NCBI GenBank assembly: GCA_903870275.1
Contig: CAIQCK010000020.1
Coordinates: forward strand, 118,117 to 182,116
DNA: 64,000 bases
Reading direction: 5' to 3'
DNA from: an uncultured bacterium
GTDB lineage: Bacteria; Verrucomicrobiota; Verrucomicrobiia; CAIQCK01
In this document: piece by piece, positions 27,801-36,416 of the stretch
Layout of the letters: each line of letters starts with the position of its first letter
Position numbering within the stretch: position 1 is the stretch's first letter
Position numbers and translations under genes: made by a program
Notes under the pieces: model-generated
The model's database searches: none
Seen by the model: the letters and a program-made list of their open reading frames with translations, nothing else
Told to the model about the DNA's origin: nothing

Positions 27801-28444
27801 GCGCACGACTATTCATCGTGTTTCTGCGGAGGCCCGGAAAGGGCGACCGGAGGACAGACCCGTTCTGGGAGTTTGGCAGTTTCGGCTGCACAGGCTGTCA
27901 CCACGACAATCTGCTAAATCCGAAGAAGCGGCATTTGGAGACGAAAGACCGGCTGGCATTTGTCCAAGGCGGGCCGCAAGGATGCAAGCTGCTCTTGATC
28001 ACGCCTCCGGTGGAGCGAAAGGACCACGGTAAGATAAAGGTGGAAATTCGCTGGGACAAGTTGGTCATGCCGTTCCGTTACGCTTCACCGCGCGCGCCGG
28101 TGCTCACAGAACCGGAAACGAAGAACACCGCATTGGTTGAGCTTGGAAAGTTGGTTAATACAGCAAACCGCTCGACAGCATCGGCGAAGCTGGCAAGTCA
28201 CTTCCGCTCGCGTTGTCAGCCGCTTGATGCGAAAGCCGCCCAGGAACTCCTTAGGTTGTTTGAGGGGGCGCGGAAGGGCGCTGTGCCTGCGGATTTCATC
28301 AAACATTACACCGACGCTCTGCCTCGGTCAGATTGTCGCTTCCTCACACCCAAAGAGCGGCAGCAGGAATACGATGACCTTTTGGAGGAGCTCGACGTCC
28401 CGCCCTCTTTCGCCCGATGCAGACCGAAAAGGAGGGGTTGCTGA
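27797..28444 (+). CDS. Unrecognised protein with Cys-x-x-Cys-His motif, middle gene of module
   Basis: The 215-residue product is not recognised. It begins with RLFIVFLRRPGKGDRRTDPF, contains a compact GSFGCTGCHHDNLL motif that could bind a metal or be redox-active, a FVQGGPQGCKLLLITPPV strand region with another Cys, and a charged helical second half with PLDAKAAQELLRLFEGARKG. Coupling to both neighbours by ATGA overlap and a 2-bp gap indicates that it works with the Nmad3-like and GIY-YIG proteins. There is no signal peptide or membrane segment. Confidence 0.6.
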   Translation: MSARLFIVFLRRPGKGDRRTDPFWEFGSFGCTGCHHDNLLNPKKRHLETKDRLAFVQGGPQGCKLLLITPPVERKDHGKIKVEIRWDKLVMPFRYASPRAPVLTEPETKNTALVELGKLVNTANRSTASAKLASHFRSRCQPLDAKAAQELLRLFEGARKGAVPADFIKHYTDALPRSDCRFLTPKERQQEYDDLLEELDVPPSFARCRPKRRGC

Positions 28445-28446
28445 GT

Positions 28447-29259
28447 ATGAAAGAGTTCAGCCCAGAGACAATCGAGCGTATCGGCAGCTACGTCTATGCG
28501 CTGCTTGATCCGCGCAAGCCCAAGGCTGACCCGCGCCGAATTTTCTACGTTGGCAAGGGAATCGGGCAACGATGCTTTGTTCATGCGGCCGCAGAGGTGA
28601 AGTGGAAACGAAGCGAAGAGCCGAATCCCAAGCTCCAACTCATCCGTGAAATTCGGCAGGCCACTGGAGCGCCGCCGCCCATCCAGCTCATCGCCCATCG
28701 CCTTAACGACGACGAATCACATCGGTTGGAGGCAGCCCTGATAAGTGTGCTTCGAAGCGACGGGAATCTTGCCTCCGGGAAATACGCGGCTTGTTACAGT
28801 CTTTCCGCGGACGAGATTGAAGGCCTCTACTCGAATCCGCTGAACGAATCGGCCATCGGCCATCGCGTGCTTCTTGTGAGTCTGAACGGCGGTGCAGACC
28901 TGCCGCCCTTTCCCGAGATTCAAGAATCCGACATGCCGCGTCGCGTCTTGAAGTTCTGGCCTCTGTCCGAACAAAGCGCCGACCAAGTCGAATACATCGT
29001 GGGAGTTTACAGGCAACTGACTCGGCGAGTTTTCAAAGTGCACCAAGCGGCAGACGGTCACGCAGTCCATGACCGAATTAACACCGGAGAGAAAAAGAAT
29101 GGCTACCCAAACTGGAAGCGGGCGTTCCACGGCGAGCGGTGCTCGGAAATGGAGCTTCTCTGGGTTAACCGGCGAATCGTCAGCTCAAGAGGCGAAGTTC
29201 TCACGAAGTTCCCGCGCCAAGTCGGTTGCCGGTTAATCGGCACACATTCCAAGAGTTGA
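28447..29259 (+). CDS. GIY-YIG nuclease-like protein (LEM-3-like type)
   Basis: The 270-residue product starts at ATG 28447, with AAAGGAGG (ending 28435) 11 bases upstream. Residues about 10-110 match a LEM-3-like GIY-YIG domain: GSYVYALLDPR (the GIY strand), RIFYVGKGIGQRCFVHA (the YIG strand with the following Arg) and DDESHRLEAALI (metal-binding Glu). The second half, with VLLVSLNGGADLPPF and EYIVGVYRQLTRRVFKVHQ, is unrecognised. A single-strand or structure-specific nuclease is likely. Together with the Nmad3-like gene in a restriction locus, a DNA-defence role is the best inference. Confidence 0.68.
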   Translation: MKEFSPETIERIGSYVYALLDPRKPKADPRRIFYVGKGIGQRCFVHAAAEVKWKRSEEPNPKLQLIREIRQATGAPPPIQLIAHRLNDDESHRLEAALISVLRSDGNLASGKYAACYSLSADEIEGLYSNPLNESAIGHRVLLVSLNGGADLPPFPEIQESDMPRRVLKFWPLSEQSADQVEYIVGVYRQLTRRVFKVHQAADGHAVHDRINTGEKKNGYPNWKRAFHGERCSEMELLWVNRRIVSSRGEVLTKFPRQVGCRLIGTHSKS

Positions 29260-29263
29260 TTGC

Positions 29264-29410
29264 ATGCCCCACGCCTACACCGAAGACCAGCTTGTCGAGC
29301 AACCCGCCATCGGGTTGTTCGCGGAGCTTGGCCGGACTACGGTGTCAGCATTGGAGGACACGCAACATTACTGGGCAAAGACGACGCTGGCAGTCTGGCT
29401 AAAGGCTTGA
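29264..29410 (+). pseudogene. N-terminal remnant of type I restriction endonuclease subunit (hsdR)
   Basis: The frame starts MPHAYTEDQLVEQPAIGLFA ELG, the characteristic N-terminus of HsdR, and then loses homology and stops after 48 codons. An intact HsdR has about 1000 residues, so more than 95 percent is missing. With the hsdS tail at 26917-27096 it shows that the three genes in between sat between hsdS and hsdR of a type I locus. The 89 bases to the next gene contain no further gene. Confidence 0.82.
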
Positions 29411-29499
29411 AAGTGGAGCCGAAGCTGTTAAGGGAAATGCACGGCTTTGGTGGAAAAACGGTTATGGAGTTCAACGGCACTACAAGGAGACGGCAAATC

Positions 29500-31998
29500 A
29501 TGAAGAACATCATCCTCATCCTCATCGGTTGCGCGTTCGTCTCCGCCGCCGAGCCAGCGTCGCGAACAACCCTCTCGCTGGACGGCCGCTGGCAGATCGC
29601 CGAAGGCGCGATGGATGCCACGCCGGCGAAGTTCGAGCACGACGTCGTCGTGCCGGGCTTGGTGGACATGGCCAGACCGCCGTTCGTCGAGCCGGGGCCG
29701 AAAGTGGCCGAGCGCGGCAAGGCGTTTCCGCAAAAGGACCCGCAGCGCGACGCGTTCTGGTATCGGCGGACGTTCACGGTGCGCGGGCCGGTTCCGGCCG
29801 TTGCGACGCTGAAGGTTGGCAAGGCGATGTTCGGCACGCGGGTGATCTTGAACGGCCAGTTGCTCGGCGACCACGCGCCGTGCTTCACGCCGGGATTTTT
29901 CGACGCGAAGCCGGCGCTGAAAACCGGCCGGAACGAGGTGCTCATCCGCGTCGGCGCGGATCGCGACGCGGTGGGGCGGGGAATTCCTTCGGGATTCGAT
30001 TTTGAAAAGACCCGCTACATGCCCGGCATCTTCGATTCGGTCGAACTCATCCTCAGCGGCACCCCGGCAATTGCCAACGTGCAGGTCGCGCCGGATTTGC
30101 CGAACTGCCAGGCGCGCGTGCGCGTGTGGCTGAAGGAAGCAGCGGACGGCAGTGTGATAGTGGAAGTGCGCGAGGCGAAGTCGCACAAGCTCGCCGGCAA
30201 GGCGTCGGCGCACATGACGGCGGGTGCGGAGCAGACGCTCGATCTCGTCGTGCAGATGGCCGGTTGCCATTTGTGGTCACCGGAGGAGCCGTTCCTTTAC
30301 GAACTGACGGCGCGGACTTTGGGCGACGAGTTCACCACGCGGTTTGGCATGCGCGAGTTCAAGTTCGATCCGGCGAGCGGCCGGGCGATGCTCAATGGCA
30401 AGCCGTATTTCATGCGCGGCAGCAACATCACGCTCTACCGGTTTTTCGAGGACGACGACCGCGGCGACCTGCCGTGGCGCGAGGACTGGGTGCGGCGGCT
30501 GCACCGGCGCATCAAGGACATGCACTGGAACTGCCTGCGCTACTGCATCGGCTTCCCGCCGGAGGCGTGGTATCGCATCGCCGACGAGGAAGGCGTGCTG
30601 ATCCAGGACGAGTTCCCGATCTGGTATGGCGGCAAAGGCTGGAGCACCTGGGCGAGCGAACTGAAGAGCGACGAGCTGGTCCGGGAATACACCGAATGGA
30701 TGCAGGAGCGCTGGAACCATCCGTGCGTCGCGGTCTGGGACGCGAACAATGAAACCGTCTCGGACCAGACAGCGCCCGCCATCCGGCAGGTGCGCGGCCT
30801 CGACCTGTCCGGCCGGCCTTGGGACAACAGCTACACGCCGCCGCAGGATCCGGGGGATTGTTTCGAGTCGCATCCGTATCATTTCTCGAATCCGAAATTC
30901 AAACTGTCGAAACTGGCCACCTCCGATCCGGTGCCGCAAGGCAATGTGTCAAAAAACGACGGCACCCACGCGGTCATCATCAACGAATACGGCTGGCTCT
31001 GGCTCAATCGCGACGGCACGCCCACGACGCTCACCCAGAAGCTCTACCAGAATCTCCTTGGCGCGAACTCGACCACCGCGCAGCGCCGTCACCTCTACGC
31101 GCGTTACACCGCCGCCGAAACCGAGTTCTGGCGCGCCCACCGCACCGTGGCCGCGGTGGTGCACTTCACCGCGCTCGGCTACTCGCGGCCCGACGGCCAG
31201 ACCAGCGACCACTGGCTCGACGTGAAAAAGCTGGTGTGGGAGCCGGAGTTTTACCGCTACGTCCGCGAGTCGTTCGCGCCGGTGGGATTGATGATTGACG
31301 CGTGGGCCGAGGACTACGCGCCGGCCGCGAAACAGGAATTTCCGGTCGTGGTCATCAACGATTTGAACGAGCCGTGGAAGGGCGAGGTTCGCTTCCGGAT
31401 TCTGCGCGAAGGGAAAACAGTGGCGGAGCAGAAGCTTCCCGCCGAAGTCGCGGCGTTGGGCACGGCGCGGGTGGTTTGCGCCCTGACGATTCCGGAGCAG
31501 CCCGGCGATTACCAGGCCGAGGCGACGCTGTGCGACACGCCGGCGGGAGCGGTTCACAGCCTGCGTGATTTTAGCGTGCTGACGGCGCAAGAGCGTGAGG
31601 CCCGGCGCAATCTCGCCGAGGGCCGGCCGGTGAAAGCGTCGTCGGTGCTGACCAAGGACGGCCAGACCTATCGCGCCGAGTTTGCGGTGGACGGCCGGAG
31701 CGACACTCGCTGGTCGAGCGAGTTTTCCGACCCGCAGTGGTTCGCGGTGGACCTCGGCGAAGCGCAGACGATCTCGCGCGTCGAGCTGCAGTGGGAGCGA
31801 GCGGCCGCGAAGGCGTTTTCGATCGAGGTCTCCGCTGATGGCGAGAACTGGAAACGGGTCTTCGCGAAAGACAACGGCGACGGCAAACCCGAAACGGTCC
31901 GCTTCGCGCCGACAACCGCGCGATGGGTGCGCATGACCGGCACGAAACGCGCCACGGCGTTCGGTTACTCGCTGTGGGAATTTGCCGTTTATCACTGA
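29500..31998 (+). CDS. GH2 family glycoside hydrolase with C-terminal F5/8-type (CBM32-like) domain
   Basis: The 832-residue product starts at ATG 29500 (AAGGAGA at 29484-29490) with a signal peptide ending FVSAAEP. GH2 domains follow in order: sugar-binding jelly roll (SLDGRWQIAEGAMD; WYRRTFTV), Ig-like domain, and a TIM barrel with GSNITLYRFF, the acid/base Glu in VWDANNETV and the nucleophile Glu in IINEYGWLW. The C-terminal 130 residues (AEGRPVKASS, FAVDGRSDTRWSSEF, QWFAVDLGEAQTISRVEL) form a discoidin/CBM32-like carbohydrate-binding domain. It is the first gene of a co-directional glycan-degradation run up to 41934. Substrate is not predictable (beta-galactoside, -mannoside or -glucuronide). 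Confidence 0.88.
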   Translation: MKNIILILIGCAFVSAAEPASRTTLSLDGRWQIAEGAMDATPAKFEHDVVVPGLVDMARPPFVEPGPKVAERGKAFPQKDPQRDAFWYRRTFTVRGPVPAVATLKVGKAMFGTRVILNGQLLGDHAPCFTPGFFDAKPALKTGRNEVLIRVGADRDAVGRGIPSGFDFEKTRYMPGIFDSVELILSGTPAIANVQVAPDLPNCQARVRVWLKEAADGSVIVEVREAKSHKLAGKASAHMTAGAEQTLDLVVQMAGCHLWSPEEPFLYELTARTLGDEFTTRFGMREFKFDPASGRAMLNGKPYFMRGSNITLYRFFEDDDRGDLPWREDWVRRLHRRIKDMHWNCLRYCIGFPPEAWYRIADEEGVLIQDEFPIWYGGKGWSTWASELKSDELVREYTEWMQERWNHPCVAVWDANNETVSDQTAPAIRQVRGLDLSGRPWDNSYTPPQDPGDCFESHPYHFSNPKFKLSKLATSDPVPQGNVSKNDGTHAVIINEYGWLWLNRDGTPTTLTQKLYQNLLGANSTTAQRRHLYARYTAAETEFWRAHRTVAAVVHFTALGYSRPDGQTSDHWLDVKKLVWEPEFYRYVRESFAPVGLMIDAWAEDYAPAAKQEFPVVVINDLNEPWKGEVRFRILREGKTVAEQKLPAEVAALGTARVVCALTIPEQPGDYQAEATLCDTPAGAVHSLRDFSVLTAQEREARRNLAEGRPVKASSVLTKDGQTYRAEFAVDGRSDTRWSSEFSDPQWFAVDLGEAQTISRVELQWERAAAKAFSIEVSADGENWKRVFAKDNGDGKPETVRFAPTTARWVRMTGTKRATAFGYSLWEFAVYH

Positions 31999-32006
31999 TA
32001 ACCAAA

Positions 32007-33509
32007 ATGAAAACGGCGATTCTCATCGGCTTGCTGGCGCTCGCGGTCGCGGTCCGCGCAGCGGATGCGCCCAGACCCAACATTGTCATCATCCTTGCCG
32101 ACGATCATGGGCGGCAGGCGGTCGGTTGTTACGGCAGCCCGTTCCTCAAGACGCCTCATATTGACCGCCTCGCGCGCGAAGGGGTTCGTTTCACGCAGGC
32201 GATGGCCTGCAATTCCATCTGCTCGCCGTCGCGCGCCACGTTGATCACCGGCAAATACAACCACCTCTGCGGCGTTCAGAAACTCGATGGGCACTTTGAC
32301 GGCGCGCAGCAGACCTTCCCGAAACTCCTCCAGCAGGCCGGTTATCAAACCGCCATCGTCGGCAAATGGCACCTGTTCACCGAGCCGACAGGGTTCGATT
32401 TCTACAGCGTGTTGCCCGGCCACGGACGCTATGTGGATTCGCCGTTGAAGGAGACCGGCCACCCGTGGGGCGACAACGGCAACCAGGGCGGCATGGTGCA
32501 TCCCGGATATCTCACCGATGTCATCACCGACGTCTCGCTCGACTGGCTGAAACGCCGGGCGCCCGGCAAACCGTTCTGCCTGATGATTCACCACAAGGCG
32601 CCTCATTCGCCGCATGTTCCTGCGCCGCGTCACAAGGACCTGTTCAAGGACGTCGTCTTTCCGTCGCCGTCGAACCTGCTCGACGATTACAAGGGACGCG
32701 CGCCGTCGCTCGTGTCCGACCAACTCATCTGGTCGCGCCTCTTCCAGCAATGCGAGCCGCAATACCAGCCCATCAAGCAGCAGTTCATCGGCGACCGCGC
32801 CCACGACACCCGTCTCATGTATCAGGAGTATGTCCGCAACTACCTGCGGCTGGTGGTCGCGCTGGACGAGAACGTCGGGCGGGTGCTGGATTATCTCGAC
32901 CAGTCCCGCCTGACCGCGAATACGGTCGTCATCTACACCTCGGACAACGGCTACTTCCTCGGCGAACACGGTTTCTATAACAAGATGTGGATGTATGAGG
33001 AATCGTTGCACCTGCCGCTCCTCATCCGCGTGCCGCCGGGCTGGGGCGGCGTCAAGGCAGGCAGCGTCAACCATGAGTTGGTCGCGATGATCGACATGGC
33101 CCCGACGGTGCTCGATCTGGCCGGCGTCAACGTGCCGCCGGACATCCAGGGACAGTCCCTCGTTCCGTTGCTGGCCGGCAAGACCGAGGGTTGGCGGCAG
33201 GCGTTTTACTATCATTATTATGGAATCATGGGGCCGCCCCGCGATGACAACTGGATTGCCTTCCACGAGATTTTCGGCGTCCGCACGAAGACATCCAAGC
33301 TGGTCTGTTACCCGACATGGAAAGGCGGGCCGTTTTGGGAGTTCTTCGATCTGGCGAAAGATCCGCGGGAGATGAAAAACCTCCACGCCGATCCGTCACA
33401 GCAATCGAGCGTCACGGAAATGAAACAGCGCTTGCGCGCCCTCGCGAAGCAGTACCAGGACACGGAAGCCGCCGCGATTCTCGATGACATTGGAAGAAAC
33501 AAAAGATAA
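32007..33509 (+). CDS. Secreted sulfatase (type I, formylglycine)
   Basis: The 500-residue product starts at ATG 32007 with a signal peptide (KTAILIGLLALAVAVRAADA). It has the sulfatase metal-site start PNIVIILADDHG and the activation motif C-S-P-S-R (Cys72 in NSICSPSRATLITGKYNH), whose Cys is converted to formylglycine. Further conserved parts are IVGKWHL, FLMIHHKAPHSPH-like and YTSDNGYFLGEHGFYNKMW. It removes sulfate esters from glycans or related compounds outside the cytoplasm. No sulfatase-maturating enzyme is in the window. It begins 8 bp after the GH2 gene and both are probably cotranscribed. Confidence 0.93.
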   Translation: MKTAILIGLLALAVAVRAADAPRPNIVIILADDHGRQAVGCYGSPFLKTPHIDRLAREGVRFTQAMACNSICSPSRATLITGKYNHLCGVQKLDGHFDGAQQTFPKLLQQAGYQTAIVGKWHLFTEPTGFDFYSVLPGHGRYVDSPLKETGHPWGDNGNQGGMVHPGYLTDVITDVSLDWLKRRAPGKPFCLMIHHKAPHSPHVPAPRHKDLFKDVVFPSPSNLLDDYKGRAPSLVSDQLIWSRLFQQCEPQYQPIKQQFIGDRAHDTRLMYQEYVRNYLRLVVALDENVGRVLDYLDQSRLTANTVVIYTSDNGYFLGEHGFYNKMWMYEESLHLPLLIRVPPGWGGVKAGSVNHELVAMIDMAPTVLDLAGVNVPPDIQGQSLVPLLAGKTEGWRQAFYYHYYGIMGPPRDDNWIAFHEIFGVRTKTSKLVCYPTWKGGPFWEFFDLAKDPREMKNLHADPSQQSSVTEMKQRLRALAKQYQDTEAAAILDDIGRNKR

Positions 33510-33539
33510 CCCGCATCCGCACCGCGCAAAAGCACGAGC

Positions 33540-34691
33540 ATGAACAAAGCCATGTCATTGACCGCTGTCCTTGCCGTCTTGCTGCTGACACCGCCGACCG
33601 TCGCACCATGCGCCGAAGAGCGGGACTCCTCACGAATCCTGCCTGAAAAGACCGTAGGCGACAGCCGTGCGGTGGTGGGGGCAATTCGATGGGACGCGTG
33701 GCATGGCGACAAGAGCAACGTGGGGCGCGCTGTGGAAGCCGCGCTCGGTCCCAAACGCTGGCACTATCGCGTGCCGTTTTTCGGCGAGATCGTTTCGGAC
33801 ACACAGGTGGCGATCCGCGGTTACACGCAGGAAATCGTGGACCGGGAAATCGCCTACGCGCGCCAGGCCGGGCTGGACTACTGGGCCTTCGGGTTTTACG
33901 ACGCCAGTCTCCCCTGCATGGTGGAAGCCCGCAACCTCTACCTCGCCAGCCGGCACAAAGCCGACATCAACTTCTGCTTGTGGAGCGGCCCCAACGACCT
34001 CGTCGCCACCCAGAACGTGCAACGCATCGTCCAACTCATGCGGGAGCCGACGTATCAAAAGGTGTTGGGCGACCGGCCCTTGTTCTATCTCGGATTCGTT
34101 GACGACAAGTGGCTGAAGATTCTGAGCGAACGCCAGTGCACGGAAGAATTGCGGCGGCTGGCGCGGCAGGCCGGGCTGGGCCAGCCGTATCTGGTGTTGA
34201 TGGATTTCAGACCTGCGAAGGGCAAAAAGATCGCGGATGCGCTGGGCCTCGACGCCATCAGCACGTATTCCTGCGCCGGCAACGGTTGCGGCGCGCCTTA
34301 CGCCGCGCTGGCGGAGCACGTGGAAAATTTCTGGGAACAATGCAAAGCCGCCGGTGCGCACACGGTGCCCATTGTCATGACCAGCGCCGACCGCCGTCCG
34401 CGCGTCGAACATCCTGTCCCGTGGGAAAAATATCAAAAACCCGGTGTCGGGATGGACAAGTTTTACGAAGCGCCAACGCCCGCAGAACTCTCCAGCCACC
34501 TTGAGCACGCGTTGTCGTGGATTCGCAAGAATCCGCAGATCACCCCGGCCAAGGCCGTCATCATTTACGCCTGGAACGAAAATGACGAGGGCGGCTGGCT
34601 CGTGCCGACGAGAGACGACGCGGGTCGTCCTGATGAAAGCCGCATCCAGGCGGTGAGCCGGGTGCTGCGCCCGGTTTCTCCGGCTCGATGA
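33540..34691 (+). CDS. Secreted GH99-like / WbsX-like domain protein
   Basis: The 383-residue product has a signal peptide (about 1-24) followed by a single domain in which AYARQAGLDYWAFGFYDA, RPLFYLGFVDDKWL and the C-terminal IIYAWNENDEGGWLVPT stretch resemble the glycoside hydrolase 99-like (endo-alpha-mannosidase/WbsX) barrel. The WNE motif near the C-terminus is typical. The precise substrate is unknown. It lies 30 bp after the sulfatase and belongs to the same run of genes. Confidence 0.72.
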   Translation: MNKAMSLTAVLAVLLLTPPTVAPCAEERDSSRILPEKTVGDSRAVVGAIRWDAWHGDKSNVGRAVEAALGPKRWHYRVPFFGEIVSDTQVAIRGYTQEIVDREIAYARQAGLDYWAFGFYDASLPCMVEARNLYLASRHKADINFCLWSGPNDLVATQNVQRIVQLMREPTYQKVLGDRPLFYLGFVDDKWLKILSERQCTEELRRLARQAGLGQPYLVLMDFRPAKGKKIADALGLDAISTYSCAGNGCGAPYAALAEHVENFWEQCKAAGAHTVPIVMTSADRRPRVEHPVPWEKYQKPGVGMDKFYEAPTPAELSSHLEHALSWIRKNPQITPAKAVIIYAWNENDEGGWLVPTRDDAGRPDESRIQAVSRVLRPVSPAR

Positions 34692-34710
34692 ATTCACTCC
34701 GGCCAAGACG

Positions 34711-34800
34711 ATGAAACACCTCCTGCCTGCCCTCACGATCCGGCTGCCGGGTCCGTTGGTTGCGCCCAGCGGCAAAGATACGAATCCCGGCACGTCGTGA
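34711..34800 (+). pseudogene. N-terminal remnant of a DUF1565 beta-helix gene
   Basis: A 29-codon frame reads MKHLLPALTIRLPGPLVAPS then GKDTNPGTS and stops. The first part looks like a signal peptide and APSGKDTNPGT is the DUF1565 start motif (compare APNGNDANLGT at 9470-10816). The rest of the beta-helix is missing; the next gene starts at the GTG overlapping this stop. A matching C-terminal beta-helix remnant is at 41951-42001. The two may be the ends of one lost gene. Confidence 0.65.
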
Positions 34801-36416
34801 AAAGGAATCCAACCATCACCCGGATTATTGTGGGAGCGATGGCACTCGTTTCCCAAGCTGTCCTCGCTGCCACACCCCAGGCTGTCGATGTGATCGTTGT
34901 AGGCGGCACGCCTGGCGGGATTGCGGCAGCCGTGGCGGCCGCCCGTTCCGGCGCCAGGGTGCTTTTGGTCGAGGAACAGGCGCATGTCGGCGGAGTGATC
35001 GCGGGCGGATTGTCGAACATAGACAACGGGAACCCGGCGGTCATCGGCGGCCTGTTCAATGAGTTCAAACGCCGCATCGTCGGGCACTACGCCCGCACTT
35101 ACGGCGCGGAGTCGCCGCAGGCAAAGGCGTGCCGCGGCGGCACCGACTTCGAGCCACGAGTCGCCGAGCAGGTGTTCAACGATATGCTGGCAGGAGAAAA
35201 AGGCATCACGGTGAAGCTGCGTCACCGCCTGCGAGGCGTGCAGCGCAAGGGTGGGAAAGTGAAGCAGATCGTGCTGGAGGATCTGGCGAAGCCGGGTACA
35301 GAGATGGTAAACGAGGGGGGTGTAGTTGTAGATGCGACCTACGAGGGCGATCTCGCGGCGCTGGCGGGGGTGCCGTATCGCGTGGGGCGTGAGTCGCGCG
35401 GCGAGTATGGTGAGCCGTTCGCCGGGCGCATTTACATGGACCTCGGCACGAAACAGGTGCTCCCCGGTTCCACAGGCGAGGCGGATCGCGGCATCCAGGC
35501 GTTTTGTTTTCGCTTCCCGCTCACGCAGGTGCCGGAGAACCGCGTGCCGGTCGAGAAGCCCGCCGGTTATGACCGCGGCGACTACGAGTTCCTGCTGGCC
35601 GACGTCAAGGAGGGCAAAATCAAGACGCTGCGGGATGCGATCCAGCTTCGCCCGGCGCCCAACGGCAAATACATCGCCAACAACGACCACACGCACCCTG
35701 GCAAAGGCTGCCCGCGCCAGTCGCTCGATCTGCCGGAGGAGAACTGGGACTGGTCTGAGGCCGGCCCCGAGGCGCGGGCGCGGATATTCCAGCGCTACTG
35801 GGCCTACAATGAAGGCTTTCTCTGGTTCCTCCAAAACGATCCCGAGGTGCCCGAACCCCTGCGCGCGGTCATGAGCACGTGGGGCTTCTGCAAAGACGAG
35901 TTTCCCGACCACCATCATCGCCCCTGGCAAATCTACGTCCGCGAAGGCCGCCGCATTTGGGGCGAATCGAACTTCACCACCCGCGACACCGAACCCGATC
36001 CTGCCACGGGCAAACCGCGCCCGCGCCCGGATGCCATCGCCATCGTCGAATACGGCTTCGACTCGCACGCCGTGCGGAAATACGATCCCGCGCATCCCGG
36101 CGTGCGCGAGGGTTACGTCCTCGCCAAACATCCGCCCACGCAGTTGCCGTATGGCATCGTGGTGCCGCAGAAAGTGGATGGCCTGCTCGTCCCGCTGGCG
36201 TGCAGCGCCAGCCGTCTCGCGTACCAGACGATCCGCATGGAGCCGGTCTTCATGGCGCTCGGGGAAGCCTGCGGCATCGCGGCGAAAATTGCGCTGGATG
36301 CCAAGGTTGAGGTGCGTGCCGTGAACGTGTCCGATGTGCAGCGGGAAATAGTGAAACGCGGCGGTGTCATTTGCTATGATGCGCCACCGAACGCGCCGAA
36401 GTCTTTGAAACCATGA
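34797..36416 (+). CDS. Secreted FAD-dependent oxidoreductase (FAD_oxidored type)
   Basis: The 539-residue product starts at GTG 34797 with a signal peptide (ITRIIVGAMALVSQAVLA). An FAD-binding Rossmann motif follows: DVIVVGGTPGGIAAAVAAAR with GARVLLVEEQAHVGG. This layout, an exported FAD oxidoreductase beside glycan hydrolases, is common in Verrucomicrobiota and Planctomycetota; it may oxidise sugars, but the substrate and electron acceptor are unknown. Its stop overlaps the start of the next gene (ATGA). The signal-peptide region is closely related to that of the next gene. Confidence 0.85.
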   Translation: MKRNPTITRIIVGAMALVSQAVLAATPQAVDVIVVGGTPGGIAAAVAAARSGARVLLVEEQAHVGGVIAGGLSNIDNGNPAVIGGLFNEFKRRIVGHYARTYGAESPQAKACRGGTDFEPRVAEQVFNDMLAGEKGITVKLRHRLRGVQRKGGKVKQIVLEDLAKPGTEMVNEGGVVVDATYEGDLAALAGVPYRVGRESRGEYGEPFAGRIYMDLGTKQVLPGSTGEADRGIQAFCFRFPLTQVPENRVPVEKPAGYDRGDYEFLLADVKEGKIKTLRDAIQLRPAPNGKYIANNDHTHPGKGCPRQSLDLPEENWDWSEAGPEARARIFQRYWAYNEGFLWFLQNDPEVPEPLRAVMSTWGFCKDEFPDHHHRPWQIYVREGRRIWGESNFTTRDTEPDPATGKPRPRPDAIAIVEYGFDSHAVRKYDPAHPGVREGYVLAKHPPTQLPYGIVVPQKVDGLLVPLACSASRLAYQTIRMEPVFMALGEACGIAAKIALDAKVEVRAVNVSDVQREIVKRGGVICYDAPPNAPKSLKP

